Shown here: positions 7,535 to 14,326 of the stretch, in pieces
How the letters are laid out: each line of letters begins with the position of its first letter
How positions within the stretch are numbered: position 1 is the first letter of the stretch
DNA from: CAKUIA01 sp044433115
Lineage (GTDB): Bacteria; Verrucomicrobiota; Verrucomicrobiia; Opitutales; Intestinicryptomonadaceae
Direction: 5' to 3'
Assembly (NCBI GenBank): GCA_044433115.1
Contig: JAWXTY010000017.1
Span: forward strand, 1 to 42,109
Length of the DNA stretch: 42,109 bases
Notes under the pieces: generated by a model
Seen by the model: only the letters and a program-made list of their open reading frames with translations
Databases searched by the model: none
Told to the model about the DNA's origin: nothing
Position numbers and translations under genes: made by a program

Positions 7535-10174
7535 TTAAGCTAATATTTTGTCTAATACGTAAGGAAGGATACCGCCTGCTTGGTAGTATTCGATTTCCAT
7601 AGGAGTATCTATACGTAAAAGTATGTCGACGTATTCAACACTTTCGTCAGCTCTTTCTATTTTAAGTTTAGCAGGGGCAGCAACTTCGATACCATTTGCT
7701 AACTCTATAGAGAACTTTTCTGTGCCATTTAGTGCTAGAGTATCTGCGTCAACGTCTCCTATAAATTCAAAAGGAAGGATACCCATACCAACTAGGTTGC
7801 TTCTGTGTATTCTTTCGTAAGATTTTGCAATAACAGCTCTAACTCCCAACATAGAAGTACCTTTAGCAGCCCAGTCTCTTGAGCTACCCATACCATAGTC
7901 TCTGCCAGAGAAGATTATTAAGCCTTCGTCTTTGCTTGCGTATGATTGAGCTGCGTCGTAGATTAGAACGTCGTCGCCAGTGCCGTACATTTTAGTGTAG
8001 CCACCTTCACGTGGGGCAACGATTTTGTTTTTAATTCTAATATTTGCAAAAGTGCCACGAGACATAATTCTATCGTTGCCTCTTCTTGAGCCATAAGTAT
8101 TGAAGTCTTTAACAGCTAAGCCCTTTTCACCCAAGAATTTAGCAGCTGCACTATCGAGAGATATAGCCCCTGCAGGAGAGATGTGGTCAGTTGTTACGCT
8201 ATCGCCGAATATCGCCAATGCACGCAAAGAGCCAAGTGTACGTTTCGCAGGGTCTGGCTTTTCAAAGAAAGGAGCTTCTTGAATGTAAGTACTATCTAAG
8301 TTCCAGTCGAATACAGGAGAGTTTTGGCACTCAACTTCTTGCCATTGCTTAGGTCCTAGCATATTTGAATATTGAGCCTTGAAGAACTCAGATTTTAGCC
8401 CCTTGTTCATCGCTTCTTGGATTTCAGCGTCAGTAGGCATAATATCCTTTAAGTACACTGCTTTACCACATTTTGTAGTTCCTATAGCTTCCTTTTCAAA
8501 ATCTATATTTACTTTGCCAGCCAATGCAAATGCTACTACAAATGGAGGCGACATTAAGTAATTTGACTTAATTAGAGCGTGAACTCTCGCTTCAAAGTTT
8601 CTATTGCCAGAAAGAACACTAGCACAAACAAGGTTTTTGTCTTTAACAACCTTAGTGATTTCTTCGTCTATAGGACCAGAGTTACCAATACAAGTTGCAC
8701 AGCCATATCCAGCTAAATTGAAACCAAGCTTGTCAAAATATTCTTGTAGACCTGCTTCTTTTAGGTAATCGCTAACAACTCTTGAACCAGGCGCTAGAGT
8801 AGTTTTAACGTATGCAGGAACTTCTAAGCCAAACTCGCAAGCCTTTTTCGCCAACAAGCCTGCACTTATTAATACAGAAGGGTTAGATGTATTTGTGCAA
8901 CTGGTAATTGCTGCAATTAAGATAGAGCCATCGCCAATTTCGCCCTTAGCTGTAGCAGTTTTTTCTGAAGTAGCTTCAGGGAAAGACTCTGCAAATGCAG
9001 CCTTTGCTTGGAATAAATCTATTTTATCTTGAGGGCGTTTTGGACCCGAAATTGATGGGCTTATTTCGCTCAAATCTACTTCTAATAAAGTAGTATATTC
9101 GCAATCTTGAGCCTTAGGCATACCATATAAGCCTTGAGCCTTGTAGTAATCTTTAGCCAATTCAACTAACTTTTCGTCTCTGCCAGTTAGCTTCATATAG
9201 TCCATAGTTTGCTCGTCTATAGGGAAGTAGCCCATAGTTGCACCATATTCAGGAGCCATATTTGCAACAGTTGCCCTATCTGCAAGAGATAGATTTTTAG
9301 CCCCCTCGCCAATATATTCAACAAATTTACCCACTACCTTTTGTTCTCTCAAAAGCTTAGTCATATGTAAAGCTAAGTCTGTTGCGTTTGTGCCTTCTGG
9401 AAGTTTACCCTTTAGGTTTACGCCCACAACTTCAGGTACTTTGAAATATATAGGTTGACCAAGCATACCAGCTTCAGCCTCAATACCACCTACGCCCCAA
9501 GCGACAACGCCCAAGCCATTAATCATAGTAGTGTGTGAGTCTGTGCCAACTAGAGTGTCTGGATATAAAATATTTTTGCCATTTTCTTCTTTTTCAAATA
9601 CTAGCTTTGCCAAATATTCCAAATTAACTTGGTGGCAAATACCTATAGAAGGAGCTACCACTGAAAATGTATTAAATGCTTGCTGACCCCACTTTAAAAA
9701 CTCGTAACGCTCTTGATTTCTTGAAAATTCCATATCCAAGTTTTTAGTATAAGAGTCAGATTTTCCAAAAGCGTCCATTTGAACAGAGTGGTCTATAACC
9801 AAGTCTACAGGTACTAATGGTTCAACCAACTCAGGGTTCTTGCCTCTACGCTTTGCCTCAGACCTCATTGCAGCTAAGTCCACAACTAGAGGCACACCAG
9901 TTAAGTCTTGCAAGATAATTCTTGAAACCACAAAAGGAATTTCAAAGTCGCCAGTGTCTTTTGCATTATAGCTAGCCAAGTTATGCACGTCCTGCTCGCT
10001 TGCTAAACCATTGAAATACGCCCTTAGCACACTTTCTAAGACAACCCTAATTGAAACAGGTAATCTATGTAAATTAGGATAAATCTCTCCTAGCTTTGCC
10101 AAGCTGTATACAAAAGAGCTTTTGCCCGCATTCTCAGTTTTTAGTTCTACTAAACAATCCTTAATATTACTCAT
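7535..10174 (-). CDS. acnA: Aconitate hydratase A
   Basis: This 879-residue TCA-cycle enzyme interconverts citrate and isocitrate with a [4Fe-4S] cluster. The cluster cysteines are in SCTNTSNP (about residue 425) and CATCIGNSG (about 491 and 494). Further AcnA/IRP1-type marks are GTDSHTTMINGLGVVAWGVGG, DHISPAGAI and, in the swivelling C-terminal domain, GSRRGNDRIMSRGTFANIR and GRDYGMGSSRDWAAKG with the active-site serine and arginine. Length and order match the bacterial AcnA class and not AcnB. Its start at 10174 is followed upstream by a good promoter on the minus strand at 10263-10291. The STAS gene follows it closely. leuC, a distant homologue of the same fold, lies just across the divergent intergenic region. 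Confidence 0.96.
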   Translation of the reverse strand: MSNIKDCLVELKTENAGKSSFVYSLAKLGEIYPNLHRLPVSIRVVLESVLRAYFNGLASEQDVHNLASYNAKDTGDFEIPFVVSRIILQDLTGVPLVVDLAAMRSEAKRRGKNPELVEPLVPVDLVIDHSVQMDAFGKSDSYTKNLDMEFSRNQERYEFLKWGQQAFNTFSVVAPSIGICHQVNLEYLAKLVFEKEENGKNILYPDTLVGTDSHTTMINGLGVVAWGVGGIEAEAGMLGQPIYFKVPEVVGVNLKGKLPEGTNATDLALHMTKLLREQKVVGKFVEYIGEGAKNLSLADRATVANMAPEYGATMGYFPIDEQTMDYMKLTGRDEKLVELAKDYYKAQGLYGMPKAQDCEYTTLLEVDLSEISPSISGPKRPQDKIDLFQAKAAFAESFPEATSEKTATAKGEIGDGSILIAAITSCTNTSNPSVLISAGLLAKKACEFGLEVPAYVKTTLAPGSRVVSDYLKEAGLQEYFDKLGFNLAGYGCATCIGNSGPIDEEITKVVKDKNLVCASVLSGNRNFEARVHALIKSNYLMSPPFVVAFALAGKVNIDFEKEAIGTTKCGKAVYLKDIMPTDAEIQEAMNKGLKSEFFKAQYSNMLGPKQWQEVECQNSPVFDWNLDSTYIQEAPFFEKPDPAKRTLGSLRALAIFGDSVTTDHISPAGAISLDSAAAKFLGEKGLAVKDFNTYGSRRGNDRIMSRGTFANIRIKNKIVAPREGGYTKMYGTGDDVLIYDAAQSYASKDEGLIIFSGRDYGMGSSRDWAAKGTSMLGVRAVIAKSYERIHRSNLVGMGILPFEFIGDVDADTLALNGTEKFSIELANGIEVAAPAKLKIERADESVEYVDILLRIDTPMEIEYYQAGGILPYVLDKILA

Positions 10175-10262
10175 AATCTTTGCCTTTTGGAGCTATGTAA
10201 AAATTAGCTCGTCCTTTTATTCTAAGTCTCAAAAGTAGGGTAAAAACCCTATTTATAAGTCA

Positions 10263-10291
10263 AATATAGAAAATTTATGCCGAAATTCCAA
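10263..10291 (-). promoter_or_regulatory. Predicted acnA promoter
   Basis: Read on the minus strand, TTGGAA (10286-10291) and TATATT (10263-10268) are separated by 17 nt. It lies about 90 nt upstream of the acnA ATG. Confidence 0.6.
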
Positions 10292-10410
10292 GAAAATATT
10301 TAAATTATTGCAAAAAAATGTTGAAAAATTGTCATATCTCAAAATAATACTAGCTTAATTATATTATTGGCGACTTTAAAAAATTAGTTTCTAAAAAGAT
10401 AAGAAAGAAC

Positions 10411-10549
10411 ACACTTGCTCTTTTTTGCCTATTTTATTCTAATTTCTTCTGTTTTCTCCTTAGATAACGCTGTTATCCTCCTTGAAAACATAAAAAATTA
10501 TCTTTAAAATAATCTAAAAAATAGCTAAGTGCTAATTTTTTAAAATCAC
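10411..10549 (+). promoter_or_regulatory. R2 promoter-leader element, copy A (yebC)
   Basis: The element starts with ACACTTGCTC and carries a -35 TTGCTC (10415-10420) and a -10 TCTAAT (10438-10443) at 17-nt spacing. The transcribed leader then holds the hairpin GATAAC-GCT-GTTATC (10463-10477) and a second hairpin TAGC-TAAGT-GCTA flanked by A and T runs (10516-10541) that resembles a terminator or attenuator. The 35 nt at 10506-10540 are identical to the complement of 35921-35955 in copy C. Copies B and C lie upstream of the histidine kinase and ybaB. Confidence 0.75.
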
Positions 10550-10561
10550 CTTATTAAATAT

Positions 10562-10584
10562 GTAGCTACAAAAAGAAAAGCTAC
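10562..10584 (+). other. Leader hairpin before yebC
   Basis: GTAGCT (10562-10567) can pair with AGCTAC (10579-10584) over an A-rich loop, 36 nt before the yebC ATG. No match to it was seen at the other R2 loci. Confidence 0.4.
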
Positions 10585-10620
10585 ACTACAACTTGGATTA
10601 TTTAACCTAGGAATAAAAAA

Positions 10621-11364
10621 ATGTCAGGACATAGTAAATGGGCAACAACTAAACGCCACAAGGCAGCAATAGATTCAAAAAGAGGCAAAATATTTAGCGT
10701 TTTGAGTAAGGATATTACTCTTTCAGCTAGAGATGGCGGCGGCGACTTGAACTTTAACCCACGTTTAAGAACTCTCGTAGCAAAGGCTAAGGCAAGCAAT
10801 ATGCCAGCTGATAATATTGATAGAGCTATCAAAAAGGGTACAGGTGAAATCCCTGGCGTGGTTTACGAACAACTTCTGTATGAAGGTTATTCTGTTGGTG
10901 GCGTTGGTATTATCGTAGAAGTTACTACTGAAAATAAAAATCGCTCTGCTGGTGAAGTTAGATCTGCTTTCACTAAATGTGGTGGCTCTCTAGCTACTCA
11001 AGGTGCTTTGCAATTCAATTTCAATAAGCAAGGTCAATTCATTATCTCTGCTGAAGATACTACTGAAGACCAACTAATGGAAATCACTTTAGAAGCTAAT
11101 GCTGAAGATATTAAAAACAATGGCGACCACTTTGAAGTTCTTTGTGGCATTGCTGATTATGACAATATGTCTAAGGTTTTAGAAGACGCTGGTATTAAAT
11201 GTGCCGACTCTAACTTAGCTTGGATACCAAGTACTCTAGTTGAAGTTACTGACAAAGACGTAGCTAAAAAGGTTATGAAACTAGTAGACCTTCTTGAGTC
11301 TTTAGACGACGTTCAAGAAGTATATTCTAACTACGATATAGACGACGCTCTTTTAGAAGGTTAA
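10621..11364 (+). CDS. yebC: YebC/TACO1-family protein (translation or transcription factor)
   Basis: The protein has 247 residues and opens with the diagnostic MSGHSKWATTKRHKAAIDSK, followed by the family segments ARDGGGDLNFNPRLRTLVAK, NMPADNIDRAIKKGTGE and YEGYSVGGVGIIVEVTTENKN. YebC proteins were described as DNA-binding regulators and more recently as factors relieving ribosome stalling at proline stretches; either role fits here. An AGGA box sits 8-12 nt before the ATG. leuC begins 2 nt after its stop, so the two are translationally linked. It is transcribed from an unusual repeated promoter-leader (R2 copy A). In many genomes yebC neighbours ruvC, which is not the case here. Confidence 0.95.
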   Translation: MSGHSKWATTKRHKAAIDSKRGKIFSVLSKDITLSARDGGGDLNFNPRLRTLVAKAKASNMPADNIDRAIKKGTGEIPGVVYEQLLYEGYSVGGVGIIVEVTTENKNRSAGEVRSAFTKCGGSLATQGALQFNFNKQGQFIISAEDTTEDQLMEITLEANAEDIKNNGDHFEVLCGIADYDNMSKVLEDAGIKCADSNLAWIPSTLVEVTDKDVAKKVMKLVDLLESLDDVQEVYSNYDIDDALLEG

Positions 11365-11366
11365 TT

Positions 11367-12758
11367 ATGGGAAAAACTTTATTTGAAAAAGTTTGGCAAA
11401 AGCACGCTGTTAAAGAATTAGCAGATGGCTCTACCCAACTATTTATAGGAACTCACCTCCTACACGAGGTTACTAGCCCTCAAGCATTTGGTATGCTTCG
11501 CTCTTTAGGCTTAAAGGTGCGTTATCCAAATCGCTCTTTTGCAACAGTAGACCACATTATCCCTACAACTGACACAGCTGAACCTTATTCAGATAAGTTC
11601 GCATACGAAATGTTAGAGCATATCAGAAAGAATTGTGCCGATAATGGAATTAAGTTCTTTGACGTAAATGGTGGGCAAGGCGTAATCCACATCGTTATGC
11701 CAGAACAAGGTATCATTCACCCTGGTATGACTGTTGCTTGTGGAGATAGCCACACTGCAACTCACGGAGCTTTTGGGGCTGTTGCCTTTGGTATAGGCAC
11801 AAGCCAAGTTCGTAATGTTCTTGCTACTCAAACTTTGTCTTTCAAAAAACTTAAGGTTAGACGTATTGAAGTTAATGGCAAGCTCAGCGATGGCGTTTAT
11901 GCAAAGGACGTAGCTCTATATATTATTAGAAAGCTCGGCGTAAATGGTGGTATAGGCTATGCTTACGAATTTGCAGGCGAGGTATTCGACGATATGGATA
12001 TGGAAGGCAGAATGACTGTTTGTAATATGGCTATCGAAGGTGGGGCAAGAGTTGGATACATAAACCCAGACCAAAAAACTTTCGACTACCTAAAGGGCAG
12101 ACCTTATGCTCCGAAATCTGAAGATTGGGACAAAAACGTTCAAGAGTGGAAGGCAATCGCCTCTGACGCTGACGCAGTTTATGACGACCTAATTAAGTAC
12201 GACGCAAAGGATATACTCCCTACTCTAACTTGGGGCGTAAACCCTTCTCAAGCAATTTTCATAAACGAAAATATCCCTAATCCTGAAGATATTTCTGACC
12301 CAGTAGAAAAGAAAGAAGCTCTCGAAGCCCTCTCTTATATGAAGTTAGAAGCAGGAAGCCCTATAGAAAAAACTCCTATCAATGTTGCTTTCATAGGCTC
12401 TTGCACTAATGGCAGAATTAGCGACTTCGAAGAAGCTGCAAAATACCTTAAAGGCAAAAAAGTTGCACCTAATGTTAGAGCATTAGCTGTCCCTGGCTCT
12501 CAAATCGTAAAAGAAATTGCAGAGGCAAAAGGCTTAGACAAGATATTTATCGAAGCTGGCTTCGAATGGAGAAACGCAGGTTGCTCTATGTGCTTGGCAA
12601 TGAATGCAGACAAACTTAAAGGCGACGAACTTTGTGCTTCTAGCTCAAACAGAAACTTTAAAGGCAGACAAGGTAGCCCAACTGGCAGAACTGTACTTAT
12701 GAGCCCTAGAATGGTAGCGTCTTCTGCTATAGCCGGCTTCATCACTTATGGGGCGTAA
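11367..12758 (+). CDS. leuC: 3-isopropylmalate dehydratase large subunit
   Basis: It carries the [4Fe-4S] cluster domain of isopropylmalate isomerase in leucine synthesis. Marks are ACGDSHTATHGAFGAVAFGIGT, GSCTNGRISDFEEAAKYLKG (first cluster cysteine about residue 346), RNAGCSMCLAMNADKL (cysteines about 406 and 409) and SSSNRNFKGRQG. The length of 463 residues is standard for the LeuC type. The small subunit LeuD usually follows immediately; here the stop codon is buried in a palindromic repeat and the next gene is fmdB, so leuD must be elsewhere. The start ATG lies 2 nt after the yebC stop in TTAATTATGG, consistent with coupling. Confidence 0.96.
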   Translation: MGKTLFEKVWQKHAVKELADGSTQLFIGTHLLHEVTSPQAFGMLRSLGLKVRYPNRSFATVDHIIPTTDTAEPYSDKFAYEMLEHIRKNCADNGIKFFDVNGGQGVIHIVMPEQGIIHPGMTVACGDSHTATHGAFGAVAFGIGTSQVRNVLATQTLSFKKLKVRRIEVNGKLSDGVYAKDVALYIIRKLGVNGGIGYAYEFAGEVFDDMDMEGRMTVCNMAIEGGARVGYINPDQKTFDYLKGRPYAPKSEDWDKNVQEWKAIASDADAVYDDLIKYDAKDILPTLTWGVNPSQAIFINENIPNPEDISDPVEKKEALEALSYMKLEAGSPIEKTPINVAFIGSCTNGRISDFEEAAKYLKGKKVAPNVRALAVPGSQIVKEIAEAKGLDKIFIEAGFEWRNAGCSMCLAMNADKLKGDELCASSSNRNFKGRQGSPTGRTVLMSPRMVASSAIAGFITYGA

Positions 12759-12869
12759 TATTGCCCTTGATGCTCCGTTTTGAGGATTTTTGAGACTCTC
12801 ACGTACAATAAGTACGCTTCGACCCTCAAAAATCCTCAAATACTCGCCTGAAGGGCAATCTTAGGCCCC
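12750..12869 (+). repeat. R1 palindromic element, copy 1 (after leuC)
   Basis: The outer arms GGGGC...TTGCCCTT (12750-12768) and AAGGGCAA...GGCCCC (12851-12869) are complementary over about 19 positions with two mismatches, and the left arm includes the leuC TAA (12756-12758). Inside is a perfect 13-bp stem GAGGATTTTTGAG/CTCAAAAATCCTC. The apex carries ACTCTCAC, the small hairpin GTAC-AATAA-GTAC and TTCGACC. Strand is arbitrary, given in the sense of the upstream gene. It is the same family as the copies at 12937, 13325, 41783 and 41946. Confidence 0.85.
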
Positions 12870-12871
12870 AT

Positions 12872-12898
12872 CAAAAATTTTGCTTTCGCAAATTTTTG
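12872..12898 (+). terminator. Hairpin trailing R1 copy 1
   Basis: CAAAAATTTTGC (12872-12883) pairs with GCAAATTTTTG (12888-12898) with one bulge. The T-rich right arm could support termination after leuC. An equivalent hairpin follows R1 copies 2 and 3. Confidence 0.5.
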
Positions 12899-12936
12899 GT
12901 CGGAAAAACTGATTGTGTTTTGGGCAGTTTACTTTA

Positions 12937-13023
12937 GGGATTTTTTGGACTCTCACGTACAATAAGTACGCTTCGACCCTCAAAAATTCTCAAATACTCG
13001 CCTGAAGGGCAATCTTAGGCCCC
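12937..13023 (+). repeat. R1 palindromic element, copy 2 (5'-truncated, tandem)
   Basis: From GGGATTTTTT onward it matches copy 1, including ACTCTCACGTACAATAAGTA, TACTCGCCTGAAGGGCAATC and GGCCCC. The left outer arm (TTGCCCTT) is missing, so the long stem cannot form with its own sequence. It appears to be a tandem duplication of the right half of copy 1 plus its trailer. Confidence 0.8.
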
Positions 13024-13025
13024 AT

Positions 13026-13053
13026 CAAAAATTTTGCTATAGGCAAATTTTTG
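13026..13053 (+). terminator. Hairpin trailing R1 copy 2
   Basis: CAAAAATTTTGC (13026-13037) pairs with GCAAATTTTTG (13043-13053). It is the same design as the hairpin after copy 1, with a changed loop (TATAG). Confidence 0.45.
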
Positions 13054-13113
13054 CTTGGGAAAGCTGATTGCGTTTTGGGTGATTAAAGAAATTTAAAAAT
13101 AAAAGGATAAAAT

Positions 13114-13326
13114 ATGCCAACTTATGATTATCACTGTTCTAGCTGTAATGAGACTATGGAAATTTTCCATTCTATGACTCAGCCCGACGAAACTATATGC
13201 CCTAAGTGCAAAAAACCAACGCTTAAAAAAGCAGTTGGCAATGGCTCTGGCGTTATATTTCACGGAAGTGGCTACTACTGCACAGATTATAAGAAAAAAT
13301 CTGCAGGCACAAAAGCTAAAAAATAA
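13114..13326 (+). CDS. FmdB-family zinc ribbon protein
   Basis: This 70-residue protein opens with MPTYDYHCSSCNETMEIFHS and contains the two CxxC knuckles of the FmdB/CxxC_CxxC_SSSS family (C8, C11 and C29, C32), then the conserved GSGVIFHGSGYYCTDYKK segment and a basic tail. The family was first noted as putative regulators in methylotrophs; the molecular role is not established. It has a clear AAGGA box 8 nt before the ATG. It stands alone between R1 elements: copy 2 ends 90 nt upstream and copy 3 begins within its stop codon. Confidence 0.9.
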   Translation: MPTYDYHCSSCNETMEIFHSMTQPDETICPKCKKPTLKKAVGNGSGVIFHGSGYYCTDYKKKSAGTKAKK

Positions 13327-13448
13327 GGGGCTTAAAATTGCCCTTGATGCTCCGTTTCGGGATTTTTTTGAACTCTCACGTACAATAAGTACGCTTCGAC
13401 CCCAAAAAAATCCTAAATACTCGCCTGAAGGGCAATTTTAAGCCCCTT
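13325..13448 (+). repeat. R1 palindromic element, copy 3 (after fmdB)
   Basis: The outer inverted repeat is perfect over 21 bp (13325-13345 with 13428-13448), and its left end lies in the fmdB stop codon (13324-13326). Where copy 1 has GGCCTAAGATT on its arm, this copy has GGGCTTAAAATT with the matching change on the other side, so the stem is preserved by paired changes. The inner stem GGGATTTTTTT/AAAAAAATCC and the apex ACTCTCACGTACAATAAGTA follow. Confidence 0.88.
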
Positions 13449-13449
13449 C

Positions 13450-13474
13450 AAAAATTTGCTAAGGCAAATTTTTT
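13450..13474 (+). terminator. Terminator after fmdB and R1 copy 3
   Basis: AAAAATTTGC (13450-13459) pairs perfectly with GCAAATTTTT (13464-13473) over a TAAG loop, with one more T. Confidence 0.65.
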
Positions 13475-13577
13475 AGTAGTCTTTAAGAATTATTGTCTAC
13501 TTAAGGCTTTAAAAAGCTCCACCCTTTGCACCCTCAAGTGCAAAGCCTAAAATTTTAAATAAAAAAATGTAATTAAC

Positions 13578-13659
13578 TTGAAAAATATCCTTATTTTTCA
13601 ATGGATGGGGATTTTGTTGATTTATCTTTAATGCTTGCATTAATTTAAATCAACAAAAT
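13578..13659. other. Two adjacent long hairpins of unknown function
   Basis: TTGAAAAATA (13578-13587) and TATTTTTCAA (13592-13601) form a 10-bp stem. Immediately after it, ATTTTGTTGATTTA (13611-13624) and TAAATCAACAAAAT (13646-13659) form a perfect 14-bp stem topped by TTAATGC/GCATTAA (13628-13634, 13637-13643). There is no T tract on either strand directly after the second hairpin. It could be a small structured RNA, a bidirectional terminator or a remnant mobile repeat. Confidence 0.5.
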
Positions 13660-13755
13660 GAAGAGTGGGCAACCGACTAGCACCCCTAAGAAAACACTCT
13701 AATATACAAACGCCAACAAAAACTATGGTATCAAGTGCCTCACTTGTTTCAGGTT

Positions 13756-13823
13756 TTAAGGGCTGAAACCAAGCCCTTAATGGGGTTTGGGGCAAAGCCC
13801 CAATATCTCTAAATCTTTCTTGA
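13756..13823. repeat. Copy 2 of the R3 hairpin repeat
   Basis: TTAAGGGCT/AGCCCTTAA (13756-13764, 13772-13780) is followed by TTGGGGC-AAA-GCCCCAA (13787-13803) and AATCTTTCTTGATC. The part CCCTTAATGGGGTTTGGGGC resembles 6979-6999. It sits just past the SET gene stop on the minus strand. Confidence 0.5.
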
Positions 13824-13830
13824 TCTTTTA

Positions 13831-14325
13831 TTATTTTTTGCGTCTATTTCGGTTTTGTAGGATTTTGCGTAGTTTGGGTCTATCCTCTTCGCTGACTATG
13901 TAGCCGCAGCAGTTTAGAGACCCGCATTTGCATTTGTGGTCTAGGAAGTGTTCTAGGGCGTAGCCGTAGTTAAAGAGAAGTTCTTCGCCTGCTTTTATAT
14001 CCTTTGTGGCATAGAAAAATATTTGATTACCCTCTTGTACTGACTCGCAATTTGTCTGGCAGGAGTGATTTATATACTTTGCGTCGTTATAATCGAATTT
14101 GCCATCTATAAAAGTTTCTTCGTCGAGTTCGAATATATAAACAGAGCCATCTTTGGTGATTTCGGCTTGTGCTTCGTATTCCAAGCCACGCTTGTTTGCT
14201 TCGTCCTTGCCGAGTGTTTCGCCAAGATATTCCATAATTTGCGTGCCTTTTTTTATGGGGCATTTTGCAAATACGCCATTTCCGTGAATTTCCGACTTCT
14301 TTATTATATAGAGCTTTTCGTCCAT
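13831..14325 (-). CDS. SET-domain protein (lysine methyltransferase family)
   Basis: The start chosen is the ATG at 14325, one base after the panB stop, giving 164 residues; a longer form starting at 14364 would overlap panB. The SET domain spans nearly the whole protein: KKSEIHGNGVFAKCPIKKG, YLGETLG, the S-adenosylmethionine pocket motif INHSCQTNCE (N86-H-S-C89), GEELLFNYGY (113-122) and a post-SET CKCGSLNC cluster (C132, C134, C139). Such proteins methylate lysine in eukaryotes, and homologues occur in chlamydiae and other PVC bacteria. The bacterial substrate is unknown. It shares an operon with panB, which gives no functional clue. Confidence 0.85.
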   Translation of the reverse strand: MDEKLYIIKKSEIHGNGVFAKCPIKKGTQIMEYLGETLGKDEANKRGLEYEAQAEITKDGSVYIFELDEETFIDGKFDYNDAKYINHSCQTNCESVQEGNQIFFYATKDIKAGEELLFNYGYALEHFLDHKCKCGSLNCCGYIVSEEDRPKLRKILQNRNRRKK

Positions 14326-14326
14326 T

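Larger units (their letters stand above)
10175..10620. other. 446-nt divergent intergenic region acnA/yebC
   Basis: From left to right it contains a small TAGGGT-AAAA-ACCCTA palindrome (10236-10251), the acnA promoter, a possible extra plus-strand promoter (TTGAAA at 10321 with TAATAC at 10345), the complete R2 promoter-leader element (10411-10549), and a GTAGCT/AGCTAC hairpin (10562-10584) just before yebC. No coding potential was seen. Confidence 0.6.
12759..13113. other. 355-nt intergenic region leuC-fmdB made of R1 copies
   Basis: Nearly the whole gap is filled by R1 copy 1, its trailing hairpin, and a second partial unit shifted by 154-155 nt (positions 12795-12930 recur at 12949-13085). 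The last 30 nt carry an AAGGA box for fmdB. No coding potential was seen. Confidence 0.75.
13327..13830. other. 504-nt intergenic region fmdB/SET gene
   Basis: After R1 copy 3 and a terminator hairpin it contains CTTTGCA-TGCAAAG (13524-13545), a 10-bp hairpin (13578-13601), a two-part hairpin (13611-13659), about 90 nt with no visible structure, and the R3 hairpin pair ahead of the minus-strand SET gene end. No credible open frame was seen. Confidence 0.6.

Noticed and set aside
10525..10541. AAGTGCTAA in the R2 hairpin resembles half of the CIRCE heat-shock operator
   Set aside because: The partner half TTAGCACTC is not present at the required 9-nt distance; the bases instead belong to the short TAGC/GCTA hairpin conserved in R2.
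12750..13448. R1 copies as a CRISPR array
   Set aside because: There are only a few copies, they are internally palindromic and about 120 nt long, with no regular unique spacers and no cas genes.
12750..13448. R1 copies as integron attC sites
   Set aside because: Conserved core sites GTTRRRY/RYYYAAC are not found at the ends in a consistent way, and no integrase gene is in the window.
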